This document shows positions 25,191 to 34,099 of a DNA stretch of 64,000 nt, one piece after another. The first letter of the stretch is position 1. The number at the start of each line of letters is the position of its first letter. Origin of the DNA: Clostridia bacterium. Lineage in GTDB: Bacteria; Bacillota; Clostridia; Oscillospirales; Acutalibacteraceae. Location of the stretch: contig JAFTSH010000001.1 of assembly GCA_017467405.1 (NCBI GenBank), positions 62,001 through 126,000 on the forward strand, read 5' to 3'. Under the pieces are notes generated by a model. The model saw only the letters and a program-made list of their open reading frames with translations, did not search any database and was not told the DNA's origin. The translations under genes and the position numbers were made by a program.

Positions 25191-26254
25191 TGAGAAAATT
25201 CAGGTGTATATGCTGTATCGGGATCGCGATTGCAACGCTTTTGCTTTCGGGATGCTCCACGGTTACCATCTCCCAGCGCATTCTCGTTGAAACGATGGGG
25301 GTGGATTTCGACGGGAGCAGCTATACCCTCACCCTCGTGACCTACAAGCCGACCAACGAAAATCAGCAAAGCGCCAACTCGACCGAGGTGTACAAGGGCA
25401 AGGGGGATACCCTGTCCGAAGCCGTTGCGGACGCCTCTCCCGTGTCGGGCAAGCAGCTCTTTTTCGATAATAACCGCGTGTTGCTTCTGGGCAGCGGTGC
25501 GGCCGGGAAGGCTGTCGTGAGCATTGCCGATTTTATGCTGCGCGATCCCCGTATGAGCCCCCTCTGCCTCGTAGCCGCAACCTCGGGAAAGGCGGAGGAT
25601 ATGCTGAATTCCGAAAAATCGGGTGAAACCCTTTCACAGCAGTATATTGCGTCAATGCTCAGGGAAAGCGTCAAGACGGGTGAGGCGGACAGGATCACCC
25701 TGCTCGAGGTGATGAAGGATCTTAAGGACGATTGCCGCGACGCGGTCATTCCGCTTATAAAGGCGGAGGAGGGTAATATGCTCCCCGACGGATGTATCTG
25801 CTATTCGGGAAGCCAGCCCTCACTTACCCTCGGACGGGAGGAGACCCGTATGCTCAATCTGCTTTCGGATTCGGGAGGAAGGGTTCAGCTCAGCCTCGGC
25901 GAGGAAGGAGAGAAATTTTCCGCAACCGTTGTCGAGAGCAGCAGCAGTATAAGCGTGAGCGAGGACGCCTCCCGTGCCGACGTGATCCTTGACGTGACGG
26001 TTACCTCCTCGGAGGTGTTCGGCGTTGCCCCCGATGAGCTAAGACTGCTTGTGCAACGAAAGCTCTACGAGGAATGTATTTCCGTAATGAAAAAGCTTCG
26101 CACGACCGGTAGTGATCCCCTTTGCATTGCCGCGCACTTCAGGCAGTCCTGCGCTATGCTGCTGCTTGACGAAGGGAAAGAGCCGAAAACCGCCTTCGAA
26201 AACGCCGCGCTGTGGATCACCGTCAACGTGTCGGTGGCGGCAAACCATCGGTGA
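25187..26254 (+). CDS. Spore germination receptor lipoprotein C (GerAC-like)
   Basis: ATG 25187, with AAAGGAG upstream, opens a lipoprotein signal ending LLLSGCST. The mature domain begins QRILVETMGVDFDGSSYTLTLVTYKP, as in GerAC proteins, and continues through FDNNRVLLLG and LRDPRMSPLCLVAAT. At 355 residues it is full length. GerC lipoproteins complete the receptor on the outer face of the inner membrane of the spore. Confidence 0.8.
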   Translation: MMRKFRCICCIGIAIATLLLSGCSTVTISQRILVETMGVDFDGSSYTLTLVTYKPTNENQQSANSTEVYKGKGDTLSEAVADASPVSGKQLFFDNNRVLLLGSGAAGKAVVSIADFMLRDPRMSPLCLVAATSGKAEDMLNSEKSGETLSQQYIASMLRESVKTGEADRITLLEVMKDLKDDCRDAVIPLIKAEEGNMLPDGCICYSGSQPSLTLGREETRMLNLLSDSGGRVQLSLGEEGEKFSATVVESSSSISVSEDASRADVILDVTVTSSEVFGVAPDELRLLVQRKLYEECISVMKKLRTTGSDPLCIAAHFRQSCAMLLLDEGKEPKTAFENAALWITVNVSVAANHR

Positions 26255-26279
26255 AGCGGAATAATGCCGTCAAAAAGGG

Positions 26280-26308
26280 TTGAAAACCGAAAAGCCTTGG
26301 TGTATAAT
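26280..26308 (+). promoter_or_regulatory. Promoter for the 26354-31275 operon
   Basis: TTGAAA (26280-26285), 17 bases, consensus TATAAT (26303-26308). The two small genes, valS and folC follow without an evident terminator until 31333. Confidence 0.7.
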
Positions 26309-26353
26309 GACTTTAATTAGAATGCGATCACTATATAAAGGGAAGTGTTTCAC

Positions 26354-26758
26354 GTGACCGACGAAATCAAAAACACCGAGCTCGCCGAAGAGATCACCGA
26401 GGAAAAAGAGGTCGGAGAGACCGAGGAGCTTTGCCCCGATACCCAGGACGCACAGTCCGACGGAGAGGCACAGCCTCAGTCCGAAGAGGCCGAAGCGGCC
26501 GACGGGGAAACTTCGGAGACTGAAGAAGAAAAAAGTGAGGACGAACTGCCGGAGCACCGCTCGACCGACGGTCTCGTCGTTGGTGCCGTCTGCGGCTTCG
26601 TCGCAGGTATCGCGGTCGGATTTATCGTCAACGCGGTTGCGATCGGACTCGTCGCAGGTCTTCTGCTCGGCTCGGTCGCGGGATACGTCGTCGACCGACG
26701 GATAGATAAAAAAGAGAAGGCGGCACAGACTGCCGTTTCCGGGGAGGAAGACAAGTGA
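26354..26758 (+). CDS. Small acidic membrane protein with glycine-zipper hairpin
   Basis: The GTG start at 26354 fits AAAGGGAAG nine bases upstream. The 134-residue protein has an N-terminal half of about 75 residues made almost wholly of Glu, Asp, Thr and Ser. Two Gly/Ala/Val-rich membrane segments follow in a hairpin (GLVVGAVCGFVAGIAVGFIV and GLVAGLLLGSVAGYVV), then a basic tail. I do not recognise a family. Its stop overlaps the start of a DivIVA-like gene, so a membrane partner for that coiled coil is possible. Confidence 0.55.
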   Translation: MTDEIKNTELAEEITEEKEVGETEELCPDTQDAQSDGEAQPQSEEAEAADGETSETEEEKSEDELPEHRSTDGLVVGAVCGFVAGIAVGFIVNAVAIGLVAGLLLGSVAGYVVDRRIDKKEKAAQTAVSGEEDK

Positions 26759-27381
26759 AAACGAGAGCCTTCAAAAAGGCGCTGTTCGGCGGCTTTGATA
26801 AAAGGGACGTAATGGAATACATAGCCGAGATGTCCGCCGAGGCGGCCTCCGCCCGAAAGGAATATCTCAAAAACAGCGAAGAGCTGAAAAAGCAGAACGA
26901 GGCGCTCAAGGCCTCGATGGACGAGCTGTCGTTAAAGCTCGGCGAGCAGCAGAAGGCGGCCGAGGAGCTCTCGGTTGCCAAAAAGGAGCTCGAGGAGATC
27001 AACGCCTCGCTTACGACCGACAACAGCGAGCTGAGAAACGAGCTGGATAATCAGGTCGGAAAGATATTTACTCAGGCGAGAATAACCGCCCAGAGCATCG
27101 TTCACGAGGCGAGGCTCAGAGCCGACGGTATGAATCAGAAGAGCGATCGGCTTATGACCTCTGCCAAGGAGGGCGTTGAGGATACCCGCGCCGCGATAAC
27201 CGCCGCGAGGGACGATATCAGGGTGCTTCTCGACGAAACGGCCGAAAAGCTTGAAGAGATCTGCGACGCATTGCTGGCCGATGTGAAGCGCAGTGAGGAG
27301 CCGGAGCCCCAAGGGGAGCCGGGAGTCAGAAAACTGCCCGTCAAGGTGAGCAAACGCGCACCCATAGCAAGGGTGAAATAA
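26755..27381 (+). CDS. DivIVA-like coiled-coil protein
   Basis: The GTG-started 208-residue protein begins with FKKALFGGFDKRDVMEYIAEM, resembling the N-terminal targeting segment of DivIVA/GpsB and clostridial FFGGYDKxDVxxYI proteins. A long coiled coil (about residues 30-110) and further helices follow, with a Pro/basic tail. It is cytoplasmic, likely at the membrane or septum. It overlaps the upstream membrane protein gene by four bases (GTGA) and precedes valS by 13 bases. Confidence 0.6.
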   Translation: MKTRAFKKALFGGFDKRDVMEYIAEMSAEAASARKEYLKNSEELKKQNEALKASMDELSLKLGEQQKAAEELSVAKKELEEINASLTTDNSELRNELDNQVGKIFTQARITAQSIVHEARLRADGMNQKSDRLMTSAKEGVEDTRAAITAARDDIRVLLDETAEKLEEICDALLADVKRSEEPEPQGEPGVRKLPVKVSKRAPIARVK

Positions 27382-27394
27382 AGGAGAGTCTGAA

Positions 27395-30013
27395 GTGGCA
27401 AAACAGCTTGCAAAGGTCTACGATCCTAAAGAGGTCGAGACGAGAATATACGAAACGTGGGAAGAGAAGGGATATTTCCACGCCGAACCCGATCCCGATA
27501 AAAAGCCCTATACGATAGTTATGCCCCCTCCCAACATCACGGGACAGCTTCACATGGGCCATGCTCTCGATAACGCTTTGCAGGATTCAATAATCCGTTT
27601 TTACAGAATGAAGGGCCGCTGTGCTCTTTGGGTTCCCGGAACCGACCACGCATCCATCGCAACCGAGGCCAAGATCGTCGAGGCGATGCGCAAGGAGGGA
27701 ATAACCAAGGAGGAGATAGGCCGCGAGGCATTCCTCGAGCGTGCCTGGAAGTGGAAGGAAGACTACGGCTCACGCATTACCCGTCAGCTCAGAAAGCTGG
27801 GCTCCTCCTGCGATTGGCAGCGTGAACGCTTTACGATGGACGAGGGCTGCTCGAAGGCGGTCCGCGAGGTGTTCGTGCGCCTTTACGAAAAGGGACTCAT
27901 CTACCGCGGTGAGAGAATGATAAACTGGTGCTCCAAGTGCTGCACCTCCATTTCCGACGCCGAGGTTGAATACACCGAAAAAGAGGGAAGCTTCTGGCAC
28001 ATCCGCTACCCCTTCACCGACGGCAGCGGATATATCGAGCTTGCAACCACGCGTCCCGAAACCCTGCTGGGCGATACCGCCGTCGCGGTACATCCCGAGG
28101 ACGAGAGATACGCCTCGTCGGTCGGCAAGACGCTCACCCTGCCTCTGGTAGGCCGTGAGATCCCCGTCGTTGCAGATACCTACGTCGAAAAGGATTTCGG
28201 AACGGGTGCGGTTAAGATCACCCCTGCGCACGACCCCAACGATTTTGAGGTCGGCCGCCGCCACGATCTTGAGGTAATCACCGTCACCACCGAGGACGGA
28301 TACATGAACGAGCAGGCCGGAAAGTACGCCGGAATGACGCTGGCCGAGTGCCGTGCCGCCATCGTTGAGGATCTCAAAAACGAGGGCTTCCTCGTCGGCA
28401 TTGAGCCCATGAAGCACAACGTCGGTACCTGCTACCGTTGCCATACCGCCATCGAGCCGAGGGTATCGACCCAGTGGTTCGTAAAGATGCAGCCCCTTGC
28501 CGATCCCGCGCTTGAGGCCGTCAGAAACGGCGAAACGGGCTTCGTTCCCGAGCGCTTTTCAAAGGTATACTTTAACTGGATGGAGAATATCAAGGATTGG
28601 TGTATCTCCCGTCAGCTCTGGTGGGGACACCGTATTCCCGCATGGTACTGTGATTCTTGCTCAAAGACGGTCGTATCGAGGGAGGATCCCTGTTGCTGTC
28701 CCGACTGTAAGGGCACCCTCAGACAGGATCCCGACACCCTCGACACCTGGTTCTCATCCGCCCTCTGGCCCTTCTCGACCCTCGGCTGGCCTGACAGAAC
28801 CGACGAGCTTGAATATTTTTATCCCACCGATACCCTCGTTACGGGCTACGACATAATCTTCTTCTGGGTTGCCAGAATGGTATTTTCGGGAATCGAGCAG
28901 ATGGGTGCCGCGCCCTTCAGCAAGGTGCTCATTCACGGACTCGTCCGCGACGCTCAGGGCAGAAAGATGAGCAAGTCGCTCGGCAACGGCGTCGATCCCC
29001 TTGAGGAGATCGACAAGTACGGCGCCGACGCCCTCCGCTTTACCCTTGCCACCGGCAACAGCCCCGGAAACGATATGCGCTACGTCCCCGAAAAGGCCGA
29101 GGCGTCCCGTAACTTTGCAAACAAGCTGTGGAACGCCGCGAGATTTATTCTTATGAATCTCGGAGACGACGAGCCCGCTCCCCATCTTCCCGAGTCGCTT
29201 ACCACCTGCGATAAGTGGATCGTAAGCCGCTTCAACACCCTCGCCCGCGAGGTCACCGAGAATATGGAGAAGTTTGAGATCGGCATCGCCGTTGCAAAGC
29301 TCTATGATTTCATCTGGGATATTCTCTGCGACTGGTATATCGAGCTTGCAAAGGTCCGTCTTAACAAGGGAGGCGAGGAGGCCGCGACCGCCCGCGCCGT
29401 CCTCGTGTGGGTAATGTCGGGCACCATGAAGCTGTTACATCCCTTCATGCCCTTCATCACCGAGGAGATCTGGCAGACGCTGCCTCACGAGGGCGAGTCG
29501 ATCATGATAAGCGACTATCCCGAGTATGATCCCGCCCTTTGCTTCGAGGCCGAGGAGCGCGATTTTGAAAAGATCATGGCGGCCATCCGCGCCGTCAGAA
29601 ACCGCCGCAGTGAGATGAACGTTCCCCCTTCACGCAAGGCAGAGCTCTTCATCGTCACCTCGGAGAAGGCGGTATATGAGGACGGCACGCCCTATTTTGA
29701 GCGTCTTGCGAGTGCAGAACGCGTCACCGTCGCCGACTCCTTTGAGGGTGAGGGTGCGGTCAGCATCGTTACCGACAACGCCGTTATATACATTCCCTTA
29801 AGCCAGCTCGTCGACCTTGGGGCCGAGAAGAAGCGTCTTGAAAAGGAAAAGGATTCGACCTCAAAGCAGCTCGCCGGAGTAAACGCAAAGCTGTCGAACG
29901 AGGGCTTTGTCAGCAAGGCTCCCGCTCAGGTGGTCGAGGCTCAGAGGCAGCTTGCCGAAAAGCTGACCGAAAAGCTGCGCCTTCTCGACGAAGAGCTTGC
30001 GAAGCTCGGCTGA
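27395..30013 (+). CDS. valS: Valyl-tRNA synthetase
   Basis: This 872-residue class I synthetase has PPPNITGQLHMGHALDN with the HIGH-type HMGH, the editing domain with TTRPETLLGDTAV, and GRKMSKSLGN for the KMSKS loop. A tRNA-binding anticodon domain and a C-terminal coiled-coil arm (EKKRLEKEKDSTSKQL) complete it. It charges tRNA-Val in the cytoplasm. GTG 27395 follows AAAGGAG. No T-box leader is present, since only 13 bases separate it from the DivIVA-like gene. Confidence 0.95.
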   Translation: MAKQLAKVYDPKEVETRIYETWEEKGYFHAEPDPDKKPYTIVMPPPNITGQLHMGHALDNALQDSIIRFYRMKGRCALWVPGTDHASIATEAKIVEAMRKEGITKEEIGREAFLERAWKWKEDYGSRITRQLRKLGSSCDWQRERFTMDEGCSKAVREVFVRLYEKGLIYRGERMINWCSKCCTSISDAEVEYTEKEGSFWHIRYPFTDGSGYIELATTRPETLLGDTAVAVHPEDERYASSVGKTLTLPLVGREIPVVADTYVEKDFGTGAVKITPAHDPNDFEVGRRHDLEVITVTTEDGYMNEQAGKYAGMTLAECRAAIVEDLKNEGFLVGIEPMKHNVGTCYRCHTAIEPRVSTQWFVKMQPLADPALEAVRNGETGFVPERFSKVYFNWMENIKDWCISRQLWWGHRIPAWYCDSCSKTVVSREDPCCCPDCKGTLRQDPDTLDTWFSSALWPFSTLGWPDRTDELEYFYPTDTLVTGYDIIFFWVARMVFSGIEQMGAAPFSKVLIHGLVRDAQGRKMSKSLGNGVDPLEEIDKYGADALRFTLATGNSPGNDMRYVPEKAEASRNFANKLWNAARFILMNLGDDEPAPHLPESLTTCDKWIVSRFNTLAREVTENMEKFEIGIAVAKLYDFIWDILCDWYIELAKVRLNKGGEEAATARAVLVWVMSGTMKLLHPFMPFITEEIWQTLPHEGESIMISDYPEYDPALCFEAEERDFEKIMAAIRAVRNRRSEMNVPPSRKAELFIVTSEKAVYEDGTPYFERLASAERVTVADSFEGEGAVSIVTDNAVIYIPLSQLVDLGAEKKRLEKEKDSTSKQLAGVNAKLSNEGFVSKAPAQVVEAQRQLAEKLTEKLRLLDEELAKLG

Positions 30014-30015
30014 TT

Positions 30016-31275
30016 ATGCTGATGGATTATCCGGAGGCGTTGAAATTTACACATTCACTTGAGAAATTCGGCATCCGTCTCGGACTTGAGCGGATGCTGT
30101 CTCTCTTAAAGGTGCTGGGCGATCCGCAGGAGAGCCTCCCCGCGGTACACGTCGCCGGCACCAACGGCAAGGGCTCGGTCTGTGCCTTTCTTGAGGCCGC
30201 CTTCAGGGCCGAGGGACGCAAAACGGGACTTTATACCTCCCCCTACGTTACTTCTTTTATGGAGCGCATCCGCATCTGCAACCAAAACGCAGACGGAGAG
30301 GAGTTTGCGCGTGCCGCCTCGGTGGTGCGTGAGACCGCCGAACGTGAGGGGATCGCGCTGACCGAGTTTGAATTTATTACCGCCTGCGCGTTCCTTTTGT
30401 TCAGACGAAGTGAGGTTGACCGCCTCGTGCTCGAAACGGGACTCGGCGGAAGACTTGACGCGACCAACGTACTGAAATCGCCCTTGGCGTCGGTCATTAC
30501 CTCGGTCTCGCTCGACCATACGCAGATACTCGGCAATACGCTTGCGGCCATCGCAGGCGAAAAGGCAGGAATAATCAAGTCGGGCTGTCCCGTGTTTTTG
30601 TCGGGCGGAAATCCGCGCGAGGTACGGGACACCGTTACCGAAGCGGCCGCAAGGCTCGGCTCACCCCTGACGATTTGTCCCGAGCCGTCAAGAGTTGAGG
30701 TCTCCCTTTCGGGCACCTCATTCTCGCTTCCCGACGGAACGCGACACGAAATATCGTTGATAGGCAGACATCAGGCAGAAAACGCCGCCACCGCAGTTAC
30801 GGTTCTGCGTAGCCTCGGGGTAGGGGAGAACGCCGTAGCCGAGGGACTTCGCACCGCCGTGAATCCCGCCCGTTTCGAGGTCATCTCAAAGGAACCTGCC
30901 GTGATTCTCGACGGCGGCCACAATCTCGGCTGTGCCGAGGCGCTCAGAAGCGCCCTTGAAAGCATCTTCGGCAACCGTAAGCTTACCTTTATTATCGGAA
31001 TGATGAAGGACAAGGACGTTGAAGGCTGTCTTTCGGTGCTGTCACCCCTCTTTTCCGAGGTGTTTGCGGTAACTCCGCAAAATCCGCGCTCGATGCCCGC
31101 TTGTGAGATGGCAGAGCTCGTGAGGGGCTTCGGCGCAAGGTCACACGTTTCCGAGGTGGGCGAAAAGGTGATCGAGGACGCCCTCTCGACGGGCGCTCCG
31201 GTAGTCGTCTGCGGCTCGCTTTACCTTGCGGGGGACATCCGCCCGTTACTTATCAGACGGTTTCAGAGAAACTGA
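30016..31275 (+). CDS. folC: Folylpolyglutamate synthase/dihydrofolate synthase
   Basis: The 419-residue protein is of Mur-ligase fold: HVAGTNGKGSVCAFLE as P-loop, GLYTSPYVTSFMERIRI, LETGLGGRLDATNV, ITSVSLDHTQILG, and a C-terminal domain with LDGGHNLGCAEAL. It adds glutamate to folates. valS-folC is a common pairing in Firmicutes, and only two bases separate the two. An ATG six bases in (30022) is an alternative start. Confidence 0.9.
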   Translation: MLMDYPEALKFTHSLEKFGIRLGLERMLSLLKVLGDPQESLPAVHVAGTNGKGSVCAFLEAAFRAEGRKTGLYTSPYVTSFMERIRICNQNADGEEFARAASVVRETAEREGIALTEFEFITACAFLLFRRSEVDRLVLETGLGGRLDATNVLKSPLASVITSVSLDHTQILGNTLAAIAGEKAGIIKSGCPVFLSGGNPREVRDTVTEAAARLGSPLTICPEPSRVEVSLSGTSFSLPDGTRHEISLIGRHQAENAATAVTVLRSLGVGENAVAEGLRTAVNPARFEVISKEPAVILDGGHNLGCAEALRSALESIFGNRKLTFIIGMMKDKDVEGCLSVLSPLFSEVFAVTPQNPRSMPACEMAELVRGFGARSHVSEVGEKVIEDALSTGAPVVVCGSLYLAGDIRPLLIRRFQRN

Positions 31276-31332
31276 CCTCAAGTCCTGCAAAACAATATAA
31301 TACGACGGCGGGTTTCTCCCGCTTTCGCAGTC

Positions 31333-31365
31333 AAAAACGCTTATGATTTAGTCATAAGCGTTTTT
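31333..31365 (+). terminator. Terminator after folC
   Basis: AAAAACGCTTATGA pairs perfectly with TCATAAGCGTTTTT. A shorter GCGGG/CCCGC hairpin lies just before it at about 31310-31323. The terminator ends only 28 bases before the spoIIAA start. Confidence 0.85.
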
Positions 31366-31392
31366 ATTGTGCAAAAGAAAGGAATGACGAAA

Positions 31393-31719
31393 ATGCTCCG
31401 AACCGAATCCTCTCCGGAGGTAGTGACGGCCTGGCTGTCGGGTGAGATAGATCACCACAGTGCGAAAGAAATGCGGGAGACCATCGACCGCGAGATCGAA
31501 AGGTGGAGACCCGCCCTGCTGATACTCGATTTCCGCGACGTTTCCTTTATGGACTCGTCGGGTATCGGCCTTGTTATGGGGAGATACAAAAATATGAGCT
31601 TTATCGGCGGAGAGGTAAGGGTGACCAACTGCTCGCCCTGTATTTATAAGGTGATGAAGGTGGCAGGGCTGGACAGGCTTGCCGAGATAACCAGACAGAG
31701 GAGTGTGTCAAATAAATGA
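31393..31719 (+). CDS. spoIIAA: Anti-sigma-F factor antagonist
   Basis: This 108-residue STAS protein contains FMDSSGIGLVMGRY with Ser56 at the phosphorylation site. Dephosphorylated SpoIIAA frees sigma-F from SpoIIAB in the forespore. ATG 31393 has GAAAGGA nine bases upstream, better than the ATG at 31384. It overlaps spoIIAB by four bases. I could not find a clear sigma-H promoter; a CTGACC-18-TATAAT pair lies upstream at about 31274-31303, before the terminator. Confidence 0.9.
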   Translation: MLRTESSPEVVTAWLSGEIDHHSAKEMRETIDREIERWRPALLILDFRDVSFMDSSGIGLVMGRYKNMSFIGGEVRVTNCSPCIYKVMKVAGLDRLAEITRQRSVSNK

Positions 31720-32150
31720 AGGTCGCAAACGAAATGAAACTGATACTCAATTCGTCGTCGGTAAACGAGGGCTTTGCGAGGGTGGCGGTGGCCGCCTTCG
31801 TGTCAAGGCTGGATCCGACGCTTGAGGAGATCAGCGATATTAAAACCGCAGTAAGCGAGGCGGTCACCAACTGTACGGTGCACGCCTATCCCGACGGGGT
31901 AGGCCCCGTATACATAACCGTCACCGTCATAAAGGACGGCAGGGTAAGGATAAAGATCAGGGACGTGGGTGTTGGCATCGAGGATATCGAAAGGGCGCGC
32001 GAACCGCTTTTTACCACCGGAGGAGAGGAGCGTGCAGGCCTCGGCTTTGCCGTTATGGAAAGCTTTTGCGACGACGTGAGGGTAAGGTCAAAGCCCGGCA
32101 AGGGTACCTGCGTTACACTCATCAAGACCGTCGGTGAGAGGGATGAATGA
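31716..32150 (+). CDS. spoIIAB: Anti-sigma-F factor, serine kinase
   Basis: The 144-residue GHKL-type kinase has the N box in DIKTAVSEAVTNCTVHAYP, the G1 box IRDVGVGIEDI, and G2 in GLGFAVMESF. It binds sigma-F and phosphorylates SpoIIAA. Length and order are as in all spore formers. The stop overlaps the sigF start. Confidence 0.95.
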   Translation: MKVANEMKLILNSSSVNEGFARVAVAAFVSRLDPTLEEISDIKTAVSEAVTNCTVHAYPDGVGPVYITVTVIKDGRVRIKIRDVGVGIEDIERAREPLFTTGGEERAGLGFAVMESFCDDVRVRSKPGKGTCVTLIKTVGERDE

Positions 32151-32802
32151 AAACCGCACCGTAATTATTGAGGACAACCTGCGGCTCGTTCATTCCTGCT
32201 GTCGGCGCTTTGCCGAGAAGGGAATAGAATACGACGATCTCTTTCAGGCCGGCTGCGTGGGACTCATAAAGGCGGCAAAGGGGTTTGATCCCGACAGGGG
32301 GTGTATGTTCTCCACCTACGCCGTTCCGATGATAATAGGTGAGGTAAAACGCCTTTTCCGTGAAAACGGTACCGTCAAGGTCTCAAGAAGTCTTAAGGAA
32401 CGCTCCCTTAACGTCACCCGCGCGGCGTCGGAGCTTGCAAAGACGCTCGGCAGGGAACCGAAGCTAAGCGAGCTTGCCGAGGCGGTCGGGCTGGGAATCG
32501 AAGAAACGGCCGAGGCGCTCGACGCCGCAAGACCCGTCCTCTCCCTTTCGGCACCGTCTGAAGAGGACGACGGAAAGGATACCGATCTGCCCGTAGAGTC
32601 GGGAGAGGAACAGCTCGTTGCCGATATTACCCTCAAATGCGCCATATCCTCACTCGAGGCGGACGACCGCAGATTGATATTCCTGAGGTACTACTCGGGC
32701 AAGACCCAGAGCGAAACGGCGGCGCTTCTCGGCACGACTCAGGTGCAGATCTCCCGCCGAGAAAAAAAGATACTCGAAAAACTGCGCAAAAAGGTGGAAT
32801 GA
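32143..32802 (+). CDS. sigF: RNA polymerase sigma-F factor (forespore)
   Basis: The protein of about 219 residues has region 2 (YDDLFQAGCVGLIKAAKGFDP, FSTYAVPMIIGEVKR), region 3, and region 4 with GKTQSETAALLGTTQVQISRREKKIL. With spoIIAA-spoIIAB upstream the assignment to sigma-F is secure. ATG 32143 with GGTGAG upstream is used; GTG 32134 is the alternative. Together the three genes are the standard tricistronic spoIIA operon and show that the organism can form endospores. Confidence 0.93.
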   Translation: MNENRTVIIEDNLRLVHSCCRRFAEKGIEYDDLFQAGCVGLIKAAKGFDPDRGCMFSTYAVPMIIGEVKRLFRENGTVKVSRSLKERSLNVTRAASELAKTLGREPKLSELAEAVGLGIEETAEALDAARPVLSLSAPSEEDDGKDTDLPVESGEEQLVADITLKCAISSLEADDRRLIFLRYYSGKTQSETAALLGTTQVQISRREKKILEKLRKKVE

Positions 32803-32887
32803 ATACGGAATTTGCCCCGAAAATAACCCTTTAACCTTCATTTTCCGGAGAAAAACAAAAAAATATTATATTTCTTAATAAATGTTA

Positions 32888-32915
32888 TTGACATTTTAAA
32901 TTTTAGTGCTACAAT
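32888..32915 (+). promoter_or_regulatory. Promoter of the ABC transporter operon
   Basis: Consensus TTGACA (32888-32893), 16 bases, TACAAT (32910-32915). It lies in an AT-rich gap (32803-32989) after sigF. Confidence 0.75.
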
Positions 32916-32924
32916 ATAAGCACA

Positions 32925-32956
32925 CTTTAGCAGATAAAAGCTTTAAAACGCTAAAG
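32925..32956. repeat. Inverted repeat in the ABC operon leader
   Basis: CTTTAGC (32925-32931) and GCTAAAG (32950-32956) are perfect inverted copies 18 bases apart, starting about ten bases after the -10. It may be an operator or a leader stem. No known riboswitch is recognised. Confidence 0.45.
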
Positions 32957-32989
32957 AATAAGCGGTAAAGCCGCACGGAGGATGAAATT

Positions 32990-33982
32990 ATGAAAAAGAT
33001 TATTGCAATGGTAGCAGCTTTCGCACTGTGCCTTACCATGTTTGCAGGATGTACCTCAACCGGTACCGGTGACACTGCCTCGAAGGATGCCGATAAGGTA
33101 TACGAGGTCGGCGTTATCCAGCAGGTTCAGCACGTAGCTCTCGATGCCGCTACCGAAGGCTTTAAGGCCGCTCTTACCGAAAAACTGGGTGACAAGGTCA
33201 ACATCACCGTTCAGAACGCTGCCGGTGAAGCCGCCAACTGCGGAACCATCGCCAACCAGTTCGTTTCCGCCAAGGTTGACCTTATCATGGCAAACGCCAC
33301 CGGCGCTCTGCAGGCCGCCTACGCCGCCACCGCTAAAATCCCCATCGTTGCTACCTCGATCACCGATTACGCTACCGCTCTTGAGATCGACAACTGGACC
33401 GGAAAGACCGGCTTCAACGTCACCGGTACCTCTGACCTTGCTCCCCTCGATCAGCAGGCTCAGATGATCAAGGATCTCTTCCCCGACGCCAAGACGGTCG
33501 GTATCCTCTACTGCTCCGGCGAGGCCAACTCCAAGTATCAGTCCACCGTAATGCAGGGACATCTGACCAAGCTTGGCTTTACCTGCAAGGAGTACACCTT
33601 CGCTGACTCCAACGACGTTCAGGCCATCACCACCACTGCTTGCCAGAATTCCGACGTTATCTTCATTCCCACCGATAACACCGCTGCTTCCTGCACCGGT
33701 ACCATCGACGGCGTTGCCGCCGCCGCAAAGACTCCCATCGTTGCCGGCGAAGAAGGCATCTGCAAGGGCTGCGGCGTTGCCACCCTTTCGATCGACTATC
33801 GCAGCATCGGCTACGAAGCCGGTCTGATGGCCTACGAGATCCTCGTAAACGGCAAGGATCCCAAGGATATGGAGATCGGTTTTGCCACCGAGCTCACCAA
33901 GAAGTACGTTGAGTCCCGTTGCACCGCCCTCGACGTTACCGTTCCCGAAGGATACGTTGCAATCGATCTTGATGCCAAATAA
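32990..33982 (+). CDS. ABC transporter substrate-binding lipoprotein (TrpX-like)
   Basis: A lipoprotein signal (MFAGCTST lipobox) starts this 330-residue protein of the ABC_sub_bind family. Typical stretches are VGVIQQVQHVALDAATEGFK, NCGTIANQFVSAKVDLIMANAT and FIPTDNTAASCTGTIDGVA. Such proteins work with a LivM-like permease and an ATPase, both encoded next. Characterised relatives (streptococcal TrpX) import tryptophan; others have unknown substrates, so the ligand is open. GGAGG precedes ATG 32990. Confidence 0.8.
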   Translation: MKKIIAMVAAFALCLTMFAGCTSTGTGDTASKDADKVYEVGVIQQVQHVALDAATEGFKAALTEKLGDKVNITVQNAAGEAANCGTIANQFVSAKVDLIMANATGALQAAYAATAKIPIVATSITDYATALEIDNWTGKTGFNVTGTSDLAPLDQQAQMIKDLFPDAKTVGILYCSGEANSKYQSTVMQGHLTKLGFTCKEYTFADSNDVQAITTTACQNSDVIFIPTDNTAASCTGTIDGVAAAAKTPIVAGEEGICKGCGVATLSIDYRSIGYEAGLMAYEILVNGKDPKDMEIGFATELTKKYVESRCTALDVTVPEGYVAIDLDAK

Positions 33983-34005
33983 TAAAGCACGAAAGAAATA
34001 ACCGC

Positions 34006-34032
34006 GAGCGATAGGGTTCTGCCCTATCGCTC
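34006..34032 (+). terminator. Hairpin between binding-protein and permease genes
   Basis: GAGCGATAGGG (34006-34016) pairs perfectly with CCCTATCGCTC (34022-34032). There is no immediate U-run, so it probably acts as partial terminator or 3' stabiliser, giving more binding protein than permease. Confidence 0.6.
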
Positions 34033-34099
34033 ATTGGTGTCTTTTGAAATATAAAAGCCTCTGAACCCGTCAGAGGTAAGATGAGAGGAATTTTAATCT

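Noticed and set aside
27382..27394. T-box leader for valS
   Set aside because: Only 13 bases separate valS from the preceding gene, and no T-box or stem I pattern was seen upstream.
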